Positions 24,608 to 32,941 are shown, counted from the stretch's first letter. The stretch: 64,000 bases of DNA from QHCA01 sp038237645 (GCA_038237645.1 JBBRYN010000001.1:118978-182977); one strand, 5' to 3'. Notes: generated by a model not told the origin, from the sequence alone. Program-made: numbers and translations.

Positions 24608-25684
24608 GTGCAGGTCGAGTCGATCGCTTCCCGTGGCACCGCCTTCCGGGGAACCGTGTGGGAGGGCGGTAGCGCCCGGCCGTACGACGGACTTGTCGTG
24701 GTCGACGGCCGCGGGGACGTGGCCCGGCTGGGCCGGCCGGAGCTCCTGCCGGAGGGGATGCGGGTGCTCGGCGAGGCGGGATGCTGGGTGGGTCCCGGCC
24801 TGGTCGACGCCCACGTGCACCTGGCCTTCGGCGGGGCTGCTGCCGCATTGTCCGGCGGCGTCGTCGCGGTGCGCGATCTCGGCGCGCCGTTGGCCCGCGC
24901 CCTCGAGTGGCGCACCGCGGGTCAACCGACGGGCGACGGTGCCCGGGTCGCCGTCGCCGGACCCATGGTCACGGCCCCGGACGGCTATCCGTCGAGGTCG
25001 TGGGGCGCCGACGGGTTCGCCGCATTCGTCGAAACGGTCGAAGGGGCGGCCGACCTGGTCGACCACCTGGCGACCGCCGGCGTCGACCTGGTCAAAGTGG
25101 CCCTCGAGCCGGCGGGTGGCGCCGTGCTCGCGCCGGCCGTGCTCCGCTCCCTCGTCGAGGCCGCGCACGCCCACGGCCTCCCGGTCACGGCGCACGCGCT
25201 GACCGTGGCAATGGTGCGGCGGGCACTGGACGCCGGGATCGACGAACTGGCGCACACCCCGGTCGAGCCGCTGTCCGAGGATCTTGTCGGCCGGATCGCC
25301 GGGGCCGGCATCCCGCTGGTATCGACACTGCAGTGCCTGTCCTCGGGCGACACCGGCGCGACGGCCGCCGCCAATGCGGCAGCGCTGCACCGGGCCGGGG
25401 TGCCGCTCATCTACGGGACCGACCTGGGCAACGCGGGCACCCGGCCGGGCGCCGAGCCGCGGGAGCTCGACCGGCTGGCGGCGACCGGGTTGGGCCGGCT
25501 GGGGGCGCTGCGGGCCGCGACCGAAGGCTCCGCGCAGGCGCCCGGAATGCGGGCGGGCAGCGGGCGGCTGGTGCTCGGTGAGCCGGCAGCACTCGTGCTG
25601 CTCGGTGGCGACCCGCTGGTCGAGCCGGGGGTGTGGCGGGCACCGTGGGCCGTCTGCGCCGACCGGCGCCTGCTGGTGCGGTAA
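24608..25684 (+). CDS. Amidohydrolase-family metal-dependent hydrolase
   Basis: 358-residue TIM-barrel hydrolase resembling the imidazolonepropionase/prolidase group. All expected metal ligands are visible: H69 and H71 in GLVDAHVHL, K163 in DLVKVALEP, H196 in VTAHALT, H216 in DELAHTP and D272 in YGTDLGN. The substrate cannot be told. The GTG start at 24608 is divergent from purU with a 49-nt gap. No neighbouring gene suggests a pathway. Confidence 0.88.
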   Translation: MQVESIASRGTAFRGTVWEGGSARPYDGLVVVDGRGDVARLGRPELLPEGMRVLGEAGCWVGPGLVDAHVHLAFGGAAAALSGGVVAVRDLGAPLARALEWRTAGQPTGDGARVAVAGPMVTAPDGYPSRSWGADGFAAFVETVEGAADLVDHLATAGVDLVKVALEPAGGAVLAPAVLRSLVEAAHAHGLPVTAHALTVAMVRRALDAGIDELAHTPVEPLSEDLVGRIAGAGIPLVSTLQCLSSGDTGATAAANAAALHRAGVPLIYGTDLGNAGTRPGAEPRELDRLAATGLGRLGALRAATEGSAQAPGMRAGSGRLVLGEPAALVLLGGDPLVEPGVWRAPWAVCADRRLLVR

Positions 25685-25743
25685 CCCCCCTGCCGCCACA
25701 GCGTCCTGCGGCTCGGTACACGGGCTGCCGTACCGTCGAGCGG

Positions 25744-26403
25744 GTGGATGCCTGGACCCGATATGGCCAGCCGCCCTCGACGTCGCCGGATCGCTTCCGG
25801 CTGCGCGTCACCCGGCGCGAGGCGCGAGACGCAGTCGCGACGACCGCCCTGCTGGCCGCCTTCGGCATCAGCCTGGGCGCGCTGTGGTCGAAGGTGAGCC
25901 CGCGGGTGCAGGTTGTCGTCACCGCGGCGGGCCCGGACCTGGCGCACTATGACAGCGACGAGTTCTTCGCCGGCGACGGCACCTTCGTGCTTCTCGGAGC
26001 GGTGGCCGGGCTGCTGGCCGCCCTGGCCCTGTGGTGGCTCGGCCGGCGGTGGCGCGGGCCGGTGCAGATCCTCGTCCTCGCCCTGGGGTGCGCGGCCTGT
26101 GCGGTGGTGGTCTGGCAGGTGGGCCGGCGGATAGGACTCGACCATTTCCATGACCTGCTGCGCAGCGCCGAGCCCGGCCGGCGGTTCAGCAAACCCGTGG
26201 ACCTGCGCGGCAAGATCGGGCTGGTCGCGCAACCCTTCGTCGCGGTCGCCACCTATATGGCGCTGGCCTCCTGGGTGGCCCGGCCGGATCTCGGGGTGCG
26301 GCGCGACTCAGTTGGGGTGTACGCGGACCGAGAGGTCGGACCGGGCGACTGGCACGGCCCGCAGCCGCCGGAGCATGGCCACCTCCCGGCTCAGCAGCCC
26401 TAG
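25744..26403 (+). CDS. DUF2567-like four-helix membrane protein
   Basis: 219 residues from GTG 25744, which is preceded by TACCGT (25731-25736) and a 7-nt gap, the pattern of a leaderless actinobacterial transcript. Four membrane helices are visible: VATTALLAAFGISLGALWSKV, TFVLLGAVAGLLAALALWWLG, ILVLALGCAACAVVVWQVG and FVAVATYMALASWVA, with a periplasmic loop after the first. This matches the architecture of DUF2567 proteins, whose function is unknown. The C-terminal 25 or so residues run antisense through the remnant LON gene and end at a TAG supplied by the dispersed repeat, so the natural C-terminus may have been altered. Confidence 0.65.
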   Translation: MDAWTRYGQPPSTSPDRFRLRVTRREARDAVATTALLAAFGISLGALWSKVSPRVQVVVTAAGPDLAHYDSDEFFAGDGTFVLLGAVAGLLAALALWWLGRRWRGPVQILVLALGCAACAVVVWQVGRRIGLDHFHDLLRSAEPGRRFSKPVDLRGKIGLVAQPFVAVATYMALASWVARPDLGVRRDSVGVYADREVGPGDWHGPQPPEHGHLPAQQP

Positions 26404-26604
26404 TCGAGCGAGAATCGAGCGCAGCGTGATGAGGGCCCAGCTCTGGCCTGGTGTCGCGCGCCGGGCCGGGGGCGTCGGGCCCGGCCAGCAGCGCCTGCCG
26501 GTCGGCGAAGTCCGGGCGCAATCTCGCGGCTCGAAGATCCGCAGGGGCAGGACCATCCCCGGGAACAAGGCGGTCCCGAGCGGAAACAGCGGGATGGTCT
26601 CCAT
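26308..26604 (-). pseudogene. Internally deleted LON substrate-binding-domain gene
   Basis: ATG 26604 has TACGCT 6 nt upstream (leaderless pattern). The first 27 residues are a clear LON-domain N-terminus, METIPLFPLGTALFPGMVLP then LRIFEPR. The C-terminal 35 residues, REVAMLRRLRAVPVARSDL then SVRVHPN, match the usual C-terminus of the actinobacterial LON-domain protein encoded beside hisD. The roughly 130-150 residues normally between them are missing, and the join contains a frame change plus the dispersed repeat at 26401-26432. It is therefore a deletion derivative and probably non-functional. Confidence 0.6.
26401..26432 (+). repeat. Stop-associated dispersed repeat, copy 4
   Basis: Starting with the TAG stop of the DUF2567-like gene, TAGTCGAGCGAG, one different base, ATCGAGCG, one different base, AGCG: about 26 of the first 28 bases match the copy after dnaE, then the similarity fades at TGATGA. 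It coincides with the deletion junction of the LON gene on the other strand. Confidence 0.75.
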
Positions 26605-26638
26605 CACCCGAGCGTAGGGCGGCCGGAAACGGGATCCC

Positions 26639-26652
26639 TAGACTCGCAGGCG
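26639..26652 (+). promoter_or_regulatory. Leaderless -10 element of the his operon
   Basis: TAGACT at 26639-26644 stands 7 nt before the hisD GTG, and no Shine-Dalgarno sequence is present. This is the spacing at which transcription starts at the start codon in actinobacterial leaderless genes. No convincing -35 box was found. Confidence 0.5.
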
Positions 26653-27941
26653 TGCTGACCCGGATCGACCTGCGCGGCCGAACGGCCGAGGCGGGTCCGC
26701 TGCTGCCCCGCGCCACGTTCGACGTCGAGGCGGCCGAAGAGGTGGTGCGTCCCATCTGTGCCGCGGTCCGTGATGCCGGCAGGGCCGGGGTGGTCGAGTG
26801 GACCGAGCGGCTCGACGGCGTGCGTCTCGACCGGCTGCGCGTGCCCGAGGCGGCCCTCGGAGCGGCCCTGACGGCCCTCGACGATGCCGTCCGTGCCGCT
26901 CTCACCGAGGCGGTGCGCCGCACCCGCGCGGTGCACGAGGCGCAGCGACGCAGCGATGTCACCGTCGAGGTGGCCGCCGGGCTGACCGTCACCGAGCGCT
27001 GGCTGCCGGTCCGCCGGGTCGGCCTCTACGTCCCGGGTGGCCGGGTCGCCTACCCTTCGTCGGTCGTGATGAACGTGGTGCCGGCGCAGGTGGCCGGTGT
27101 CGACTCCATCGCGGTCGCCAGCCCACCGCAGTCGTGGAACGCCGGCCTGCCGCACCCGGCGATCCTGGCCGCGTGCCGCCTCCTCGGCGTGCACGAGGTC
27201 TACCGGGTGGGTGGCGCGCAGGCCGTCGCCATGCTCGCCTACGGCACCGACGAATGCTCCCCGGTCGACCTGGTCACCGGGCCGGGCAATGTCTACGTGA
27301 CTGCCGCCAAGCGGGTGCTCCGCGGCGTGGTCGGCATCGACTCCGAAAACGGGGCCACCGAGATCGCCATCCTGGCCGACGACACCGCCGATCCGGAGTG
27401 TCTCGCCGCCGATCTGGTGGCGCAGGCCGAGCACGACCCCTTGGCGGCCTGCCTGCTCGTCACGCCGTCCCGCGATCTGCTCGACGCGGTCGACGTCGAA
27501 TTGGGCAAGCAGGTGCCGCGCACCCTGCACCGCGAGCGGGTGGAGGCGGCGTTGGCCGGTCAGTCGGCCCACGTCCTGGTCGACGATCTCGACGCCGGGC
27601 TGCGGGTGGTCGACGAGTGGGCCGCAGAGCACGTCGAGGTGGTGTGCCGCGACGCCCGGGCGGTCGCCGATCGGGTGCGCAACGCCGGCGCCGTCTTCGT
27701 CGGCCCCTACTCACCGGTGTCCCTGGGTGACTACCTCGCCGGCTCCAACCACGTGCTCCCGACCGGGGGGACGGCGCGGCACACCGGTGGTCTGTCCGTC
27801 GGGTCGTTCCTCCGTGGCGTGCATGTGGTCGAGGCCAACCGTTCGGCGCTGGCGGCCGCTGCGCCACACATCCAGGCGCTCGGCGGTGCCGAGGACCTCG
27901 CCGCTCACGTCGACGCCGTGATGCTGCGGGTGCAGGAGTGA
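26652..27941 (+). CDS. hisD: Histidinol dehydrogenase
   Basis: Last two steps of histidine synthesis: oxidises L-histidinol to histidine with NAD and Zn. Seen: YVPGGRVAYPSSVVMNVVPA, the NAD/product loop VTGPGNVYVTAAKR, DSENGATEIAILAD, QAEHDP with the catalytic histidine region and the Zn-associated C-terminal stretch SNHVLPTGGTARHTGG. 429 residues from GTG 26652; upstream open frame overlaps the LON remnant. First gene of a tightly packed operon with GTGA overlaps to hisC and hisB. Confidence 0.97.
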   Translation: MLTRIDLRGRTAEAGPLLPRATFDVEAAEEVVRPICAAVRDAGRAGVVEWTERLDGVRLDRLRVPEAALGAALTALDDAVRAALTEAVRRTRAVHEAQRRSDVTVEVAAGLTVTERWLPVRRVGLYVPGGRVAYPSSVVMNVVPAQVAGVDSIAVASPPQSWNAGLPHPAILAACRLLGVHEVYRVGGAQAVAMLAYGTDECSPVDLVTGPGNVYVTAAKRVLRGVVGIDSENGATEIAILADDTADPECLAADLVAQAEHDPLAACLLVTPSRDLLDAVDVELGKQVPRTLHRERVEAALAGQSAHVLVDDLDAGLRVVDEWAAEHVEVVCRDARAVADRVRNAGAVFVGPYSPVSLGDYLAGSNHVLPTGGTARHTGGLSVGSFLRGVHVVEANRSALAAAAPHIQALGGAEDLAAHVDAVMLRVQE

Positions 27942-29002
27942 GGCTGCCCCTGCGCAGCGACCTGCGCGACCGGACGCCGTACGGCGCGCCGCAGCTCGAC
28001 GTCCCGGTCCGGCTCAACACCAACGAGAACCCGTACCCACCGCCGGCAGCGCTGGTCGACGACCTGGTCGCCGCGGTGCGCGCGGCCGGACCGGCACTGA
28101 ACCGCTACCCCGACCGCGAGGCGACCGCATTGCGGGCGGACCTGGCCGACTACCTCGGCCACGGGCTCGGCGTCGAGCAGGTCTGGGCGGCCAACGGGTC
28201 CAACGAGGTGCTCCAGCAATTGCTGCAGGCCTTCGGCGGCCCGGGGCGAACGGCGCTGGGCTTCGAGCCGTCCTACTCCATGCACCGCAACATCGCCGCG
28301 GTGACCGCCACCGAGTGGGTGAGCGGCCACCGCGACGGCGACTTCGCGCTGCCGATCGACAGGGCCGTGCTGCAGGTGCGCGCGACCGACCCCGACGTGG
28401 TGTTCCTCACCTCGCCGAACAACCCGACCGGTGGTGCGCTGCCGCTGGAGGTCGTGCGCGCCATCTGCGAGACGGCACCGGGCATGGTGGTGGTCGACGA
28501 GGCGTACGCGGAGTTCGCCCGGGCCGGCACACCGTCCGCCCTGACGTTGCTGCCGGACTACGAGCGGCTGGTGGTGACCCGTACGATGTCCAAGGCGTTC
28601 GCGCTGGCCGGCACCCGGCTGGGCTACCTCGCAGCCGCACCACTCGTCGTGGCGGCAATGCGACTTGTCCGGTTGCCCTACCACCTGTCCGCACTCACCC
28701 AGGCGGCCGCCGTGGTGGCGCTGCGGCACACCGCGGCGTTGCTGTCCACTGTGGATGAGGTTCGGGCCGAGCGCGACCACCTCGTGGCGGCGCTGGGCGA
28801 GCTGGGCTGTGCGGTGGTGCCGTCGGACGCCAACTTCGTCCTCTTCGGACGGTTCGACGACTCGTCGGCGGTCTGGCAGGCCCTGCTCGACCGCGGGGTG
28901 CTGGTCCGTGACGTCGGGGTGCCCGGCTGGCTGCGGGTGACGGCCGGACTGCCGGCGGAGGTGGCCACGTTCCTGTCGGTCTTCGAGGAGGTGAAGCCGT
29001 GA
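27938..29002 (+). CDS. hisC: Histidinol-phosphate aminotransferase
   Basis: PLP-dependent class I/II aminotransferase, converts imidazole-acetol phosphate to histidinol phosphate. Seen: substrate-end motif RLNTNENPYPPP, ANGSNEVLQQLLQAFGGPG, FLTSPNNPTGG, VVVDEAYAEF and the PLP lysine in TRTMSKAFALAGTRLGY. 354 residues. GTG overlaps the hisD stop by 4 nt, indicating coupled translation. Confidence 0.97.
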   Translation: MRLPLRSDLRDRTPYGAPQLDVPVRLNTNENPYPPPAALVDDLVAAVRAAGPALNRYPDREATALRADLADYLGHGLGVEQVWAANGSNEVLQQLLQAFGGPGRTALGFEPSYSMHRNIAAVTATEWVSGHRDGDFALPIDRAVLQVRATDPDVVFLTSPNNPTGGALPLEVVRAICETAPGMVVVDEAYAEFARAGTPSALTLLPDYERLVVTRTMSKAFALAGTRLGYLAAAPLVVAAMRLVRLPYHLSALTQAAAVVALRHTAALLSTVDEVRAERDHLVAALGELGCAVVPSDANFVLFGRFDDSSAVWQALLDRGVLVRDVGVPGWLRVTAGLPAEVATFLSVFEEVKP

Positions 29003-29586
29003 GCCGGTCGGCGCTGGTCCAGCGGGACACGAAGGAGTCCCAGGTCGTCGTGCGCCTGGAGATCGACGGCTCCGGAAACGCCTCCTCGGCCACCGGCGTG
29101 CCGTTCTTCGACCACATGCTCTGCCAGCTCGGCAAGCACGCCGGCTTCGACCTGTCGGTGACCACCACCGGTGACCTCGACGTCGATGCCCACCACACGG
29201 TCGAGGACACGTCGCTGGCGCTCGGGCATGCAGTACGCGAGGCGCTGGGGGACAAGGCCGCCATCCGGCGATTCGGCGACGCGCTGGTGCCCCTCGACGA
29301 ATGCCTCGTGCAGGCCGCGGTCGACCTGTCCGGCCGGCCCTACCTGGTGCACGGCGAGCCCGACCTGGTCGAGCTGATCGGCACATACGACACCACCCTG
29401 ACCCGGCACATCTGGGAGTCCTTCGTCGCGGAGGCCCGGATCGCCCTGCACGTCCGGGTGCTGTCCGGCCGCAACGCCCACCACGTCGTCGAGGCGCAGT
29501 TCAAGGCCGTGGCCCGCGCGTTGCGCGACGCGGTGACCCTGGACGGCCGAGTGGCCGGCGTGCCCAGCACGAAGGGGACGCTCTAG
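28999..29586 (+). CDS. hisB: Imidazoleglycerol-phosphate dehydratase
   Basis: Monofunctional IGPD (195 residues), without the phosphatase domain found in enterics. Mn-binding histidine motifs are visible in duplicate halves: FFDHML, DVDAHHTVEDTSLALG, then HIWESF and GRNAHHVVEAQFKAVARALR. GTG overlaps the hisC stop; its TAG overlaps the hisH GTG. Confidence 0.97.
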   Translation: MSRSALVQRDTKESQVVVRLEIDGSGNASSATGVPFFDHMLCQLGKHAGFDLSVTTTGDLDVDAHHTVEDTSLALGHAVREALGDKAAIRRFGDALVPLDECLVQAAVDLSGRPYLVHGEPDLVELIGTYDTTLTRHIWESFVAEARIALHVRVLSGRNAHHVVEAQFKAVARALRDAVTLDGRVAGVPSTKGTL

Positions 29587-30200
29587 TGCCGGCCTCGGTG
29601 GTCGTGCTGGACTACGGCTCGGGCAACCTGCGCTCGGCCGAGCGGGCGCTGGTCCGGGCCGGGGCCGGCGTGACGGTCACCGCCGATCCGGCGGCCGCGC
29701 TGGCCGCCGACGGCCTCGTGGTGCCCGGGGTCGGCGCGTTCACCGCCTGCATGGCCGGCATCGACGGCGTCGGCGCGCGGGCGGTGATCCGGCAGCGGGT
29801 GGATCTGGGGCGACCGGTCCTCGGCATCTGTGTCGGCATGCAGGTGCTCTTCGACCGGGGGGTCGAGCACGGCGTGGAGACGGCGGGCCTGGGTGTGCTG
29901 CCCGGCACGGTCACCCGGCTGCACGCCATCCGGGTGCCGCACATGGGCTGGAACACCGTGACACCACCACCGGGATCTCCGCTGTTCGCCGGGGTGGCGG
30001 CCGAGCGCTTCTACTTCGTCCACTCCTACGCCGCGGAGTCGACCTCGGGTGCCGTGACTACGGCCGAGCACGGAGGGTCGTTCGTCGCCGCCGTCGAGGC
30101 CGGCGCCACATCGGCAACTCAGTTCCACCCCGAGAAGTCGGGGGATGCCGGCGCCCGGCTGCTGGCCAACTGGGTGGGGACGCTGGCGGGCGCGGCATGA
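29586..30200 (+). CDS. hisH: Imidazole glycerol phosphate synthase glutaminase subunit
   Basis: Class I glutamine amidotransferase that feeds ammonia to HisF. Catalytic triad visible: nucleophile C82 in LGICVGMQVLFD, H181 and E183 in TQFHPEKSGD. 204 residues from the GTG that overlaps the hisB TAG. It precedes a small membrane-protein gene and hisA; its partner hisF lies three genes downstream in the same operon. Confidence 0.96.
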   Translation: MPASVVVLDYGSGNLRSAERALVRAGAGVTVTADPAAALAADGLVVPGVGAFTACMAGIDGVGARAVIRQRVDLGRPVLGICVGMQVLFDRGVEHGVETAGLGVLPGTVTRLHAIRVPHMGWNTVTPPPGSPLFAGVAAERFYFVHSYAAESTSGAVTTAEHGGSFVAAVEAGATSATQFHPEKSGDAGARLLANWVGTLAGAA

Positions 30201-30233
30201 GACCGCCGACGCACTCGTCTCCGCGGAGGCGAA

Positions 30234-30566
30234 ATGAGTAAGCAGCGGGCCCGGCGGCGGGCGGAGCGGCAGGCCCAACTCGACCGGCAGCGGGCGGCGC
30301 GAGCGCGCCGGCGGCAGCGGCAGGCAACCCTCGAGCGGCTGCGACCGAAGCTCCCGCGGCAACTCGTGCGGCGGCGGCGGGTCGCCCGGATGTGGTCGCG
30401 GCGCAGTCGCGCGCAGCGGGGCGCGCTGCTTGCGGCGGCGGGCGCCGTCGTGGTGCTCACCTTCCTGCTGACCGACTCCTGGCGGGTGCGCCTTGCCGTA
30501 CTGGCCCTGCTGGCCATCGCCGGGCCGGCCGTGGCAACCCTGGCGCTGGGGCGTGACCGCGGATGA
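30234..30566 (+). CDS. Small Arg-rich membrane protein within the his operon
   Basis: 110-residue protein. The first 60 residues are extremely basic (MSKQRARRRAERQAQL then RQRAARARRRQRQATLERL); two hydrophobic helices follow (GALLAAAGAVVVLTFLLT, VRLAVLALLAIAGPAVATLAL). Similar small proteins lie between hisH and hisA in other actinobacteria, but I know of no assigned function. Its TGA overlaps the hisA ATG. By charge the Arg-rich N-terminus should face the cytosol. Confidence 0.75.
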   Translation: MSKQRARRRAERQAQLDRQRAARARRRQRQATLERLRPKLPRQLVRRRRVARMWSRRSRAQRGALLAAAGAVVVLTFLLTDSWRVRLAVLALLAIAGPAVATLALGRDRG

Positions 30567-31279
30567 CGCTGCAACTGCTGCCTGCGGTCGACGTCGCCGA
30601 AGGCCGGGCGGTGCGCCTGGTCAGAGGTGAGGCGGGCACCGAGACGGCCTACGGCGACCCGGTCGACGCGGCCCTGCAATGGCAGCGCGACGGCGCCGAC
30701 TGGATCCACCTGGTCGACCTCGACGCGGCATTCGGCCGTGGTGACAACCGCGACCTGTTGGCCCGGGTGATCGGCTCACTCGAGGTGCAGGTCGAACTCT
30801 CCGGTGGGATCCGCGACGACGGGTCCCTGGACGCTGCGCTGGCCACGGGGGCGCGCCGGGTCAATCTCGGCACGGCCGCCCTGGAGGACCCCGACTGGGT
30901 CCGCCGGGCGATCGCGCGGGTCGGCGACCGGATAGCGGTCGGCCTCGACGTCCGCGGCACGACCCTGTCGGCCCGCGGCTGGACCCGCGACGGTGGCGAG
31001 TTGTACGACGTGCTGGCCCGGCTCGACGCGCACGGGTGCGCTCGCTACGTGGTCACCGACGTCAACCGCGACGGTACGCTGACCGGGCCGAATCTCGACC
31101 TGCTCCGCGGTGTCTGCGCGGCTACCGACCGGCCCGTCGTGGCCAGCGGGGGAGTGTCCAGTTTGGACGACCTACGGGCGATCGGCACCGTCCGCGGCGT
31201 GGAGGGAGCCATCGTGGGCAAGGCGTTGTACGCCGGTGCGTTCACCCTGCCCGAGGCGCTCGCGGCGGTGGCCGGGTGA
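30563..31279 (+). CDS. priA: Phosphoribosyl isomerase PriA (HisA, probably also TrpF)
   Basis: (beta-alpha)8 isomerase of ProFAR in histidine synthesis; in actinobacteria without trpF the same enzyme isomerises phosphoribosyl anthranilate. Seen: catalytic D10 in LLPAVDV, R18, the phosphate loop SGGIRDDGSL, R138 and W140 in ARGWTRDGG, and D170 in TDVNRDGTLTGPN. The Arg/Trp pair corresponds to the residues that switch substrate in mycobacterial PriA, and no trpF is present in the trp cluster at 44681-51870, so dual function is likely. 238 residues; overlaps neighbours on both sides. Confidence 0.93.
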   Translation: MTLQLLPAVDVAEGRAVRLVRGEAGTETAYGDPVDAALQWQRDGADWIHLVDLDAAFGRGDNRDLLARVIGSLEVQVELSGGIRDDGSLDAALATGARRVNLGTAALEDPDWVRRAIARVGDRIAVGLDVRGTTLSARGWTRDGGELYDVLARLDAHGCARYVVTDVNRDGTLTGPNLDLLRGVCAATDRPVVASGGVSSLDDLRAIGTVRGVEGAIVGKALYAGAFTLPEALAAVAG

Positions 31280-31644
31280 TCCGGCGGATCTCCTCGGGCG
31301 GCCCGTACGAGGACATCATCGGCTACTCCCGCGCAGTGGTTGCCGGCCCGCTGGTCTTCGTCAGCGGGTGCACGTCCCTGGCCGAGGGCGCCTTTGCCCA
31401 GGCGATCGAGGCGTTCGGCGTGGCGCTGGCGGCACTCGACGAGGCCGGGGCGGCGGTCGGTGACGTGGTCCGTACCCGGATGTTCCTCACCGACATCGCC
31501 TTCGCGCACGACGTCGGCCGGGCCCACCAGGAGCTCTTCGGTGCCGTGCGCCCGGCTGCCACGATGGTGGCCGTCTCGGCAATCGTCGACCCCCGGATGC
31601 TGGTCGAGGTCGAGCTGGTGGCCTACCGCGAGCCGCCACCGTGA
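31276..31644 (+). CDS. RidA-family enamine/imine deaminase-like protein
   Basis: 122 residues from the GTG that overlaps the hisA stop. RidA/YjgF fold signatures are visible: VAGPLVFVSGCTSL, VVRTRMFLTDIAFAHDVG and the C-terminal RPAATMVAVSAIVDPRMLVEVELVAYRE, in which the arginine expected to bind the substrate carboxylate is in VRPAAT. RidA proteins hydrolyse reactive enamines released by PLP enzymes. Placement between hisA and hisF, in phase with both, suggests protection of or participation in histidine or PLP metabolism (inference). Confidence 0.88.
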   Translation: MIRRISSGGPYEDIIGYSRAVVAGPLVFVSGCTSLAEGAFAQAIEAFGVALAALDEAGAAVGDVVRTRMFLTDIAFAHDVGRAHQELFGAVRPAATMVAVSAIVDPRMLVEVELVAYREPPP

Positions 31645-32402
31645 CGGTCGCCCTCCGGGTGATCCCGTGCCTCGACGTGGACGCCGGACGGGTCGTCAAG
31701 GGAGTCAACTTCGGCAACCTCCGCGATGCCGGCGACCCGGTCGAGATGGCCGAGCTCTACGACCGCGAGGGAGCCGACGAGCTAACCTTCCTCGACATCA
31801 CCGCATCCAGCGGGGGCCGGGAGACGACCTACGACGTCGTACGCCGCACCGCCGAGCGGGTCTTCATCCCGCTCACCGTAGGCGGTGGCGTGCGGTCGGT
31901 GGGCGACGTGGACGCGTTGCTCCGCGCCGGTGCCGACAAGGTGTCGGTGAACACCGCCGCGATCGAGCGCCCGGCGTTGTTGCGCGAGGCCGCCGACCGG
32001 TTCGGGTCGCAGTGCGTGGTGCTCTCGGTGGACGCCCGGCGCGCTGCCGGGCAGCCGAGCGGCTTCGAGGTCACCACGCACGGCGGCCGGCGCAGCGCCG
32101 GGTTGGACACCGTCGAGTGGGCCGCCCGCGGCCAGGAGCTGGGCATCGGCGAGGTGCTGTTGAACTCGATGGACGCCGACGGCACCCAGGCCGGCTACGA
32201 CGTCGAGCTGATCGCCGCCGTCCGGCGGGTGGTCGACGTGCCGGTCATCGCCAGCGGGGGCGCGGGCGCCCTCGGCGACTTCGCGCCGGCTGTCGCCGCC
32301 GGCGCCGATGCGGTGCTGGTCGCCAGCGTCCTGCACTTCGCAGCGCTGCGCATCGGCGACATCAAGGCGGAGCTGGCCCGGCACGGCTACCCGGTGCGCT
32401 GA
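31641..32402 (+). CDS. hisF: Imidazole glycerol phosphate synthase cyclase subunit
   Basis: Uses HisH-derived ammonia and PRFAR to form imidazole glycerol phosphate and AICAR. Seen: D12 in IPCLDVDAGRVVKGVNF, D131 in LSVDARR, and phosphate loops TVGGGVRSVGD and ASGGAGALGDF. 253 residues; GTG start overlaps the RidA gene. Last gene of the his operon; its end overlaps the convergent idi gene by 16 nt. Confidence 0.97.
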   Translation: MTVALRVIPCLDVDAGRVVKGVNFGNLRDAGDPVEMAELYDREGADELTFLDITASSGGRETTYDVVRRTAERVFIPLTVGGGVRSVGDVDALLRAGADKVSVNTAAIERPALLREAADRFGSQCVVLSVDARRAAGQPSGFEVTTHGGRRSAGLDTVEWAARGQELGIGEVLLNSMDADGTQAGYDVELIAAVRRVVDVPVIASGGAGALGDFAPAVAAGADAVLVASVLHFAALRIGDIKAELARHGYPVR

Positions 32403-32941
32403 GGCAGCGACGCCGGCAGCTGGGCCACCTGGGCCGCCGCCCACGGGCTGACCGCCCACGGTGCCGCGGTGACCAGCCGGCGGAAGTCCGGCCACTCGAC
32501 CCAGCGCCACTCCGCCACCTCGGCGGGGGCCGGGGCGGGGTCGCCGATCACCCGCGCGACGAAGACCGGGCACACCTCGTTTTCCACGGTCCCTTCGGTG
32601 CTGGTGGCCCGGTAGGCGAAGTCGGGCAGCACGAGCTCGACGGTCTCGGCCTGCAGGCACAGCTCAGCGGCCAGGCGGCGGCGTACGGCGTCGCCGAGCG
32701 CCTCACCGGGGCCGGGATGCCCGCAGCACGAGTTGGTCCACACGCCGGCCCAGGTGCGCTTCGACAACGCCCGGCGGGTGACCAGGAATCGCGACCGGTG
32801 GTCGAAGACGTAGGCGGAGAAGGCCAGGTGCAATGGCGTATCGGCTGAATGGACTGCCGACTTCGGCATGCTGCCCACCGGCCGATGTGCCGCGTCGAGC
32901 AGCACGACGAGCTCATCGTCGGCGGCCGACCGCGACGGCAC
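32387..32941 (-). CDS. idi: Isopentenyl-diphosphate delta-isomerase, type 1
   Basis: Interconverts IPP and DMAPP using a Nudix-like fold. Seen: active-site cysteine C73 in TNSCCGHPGPGE, glutamates in TVENEVCPVF, and W in AEWRWVEW. 184 residues from GTG 32941. It lies 2 nt downstream of the TIGR03085-like gene, so the two are one operon. Its 3' end overlaps hisF by 16 nt, a tail-to-tail overlap that could allow transcript interference. Confidence 0.93.
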   Translation of the reverse strand: MPSRSAADDELVVLLDAAHRPVGSMPKSAVHSADTPLHLAFSAYVFDHRSRFLVTRRALSKRTWAGVWTNSCCGHPGPGEALGDAVRRRLAAELCLQAETVELVLPDFAYRATSTEGTVENEVCPVFVARVIGDPAPAPAEVAEWRWVEWPDFRRLVTAAPWAVSPWAAAQVAQLPASLPQRTG

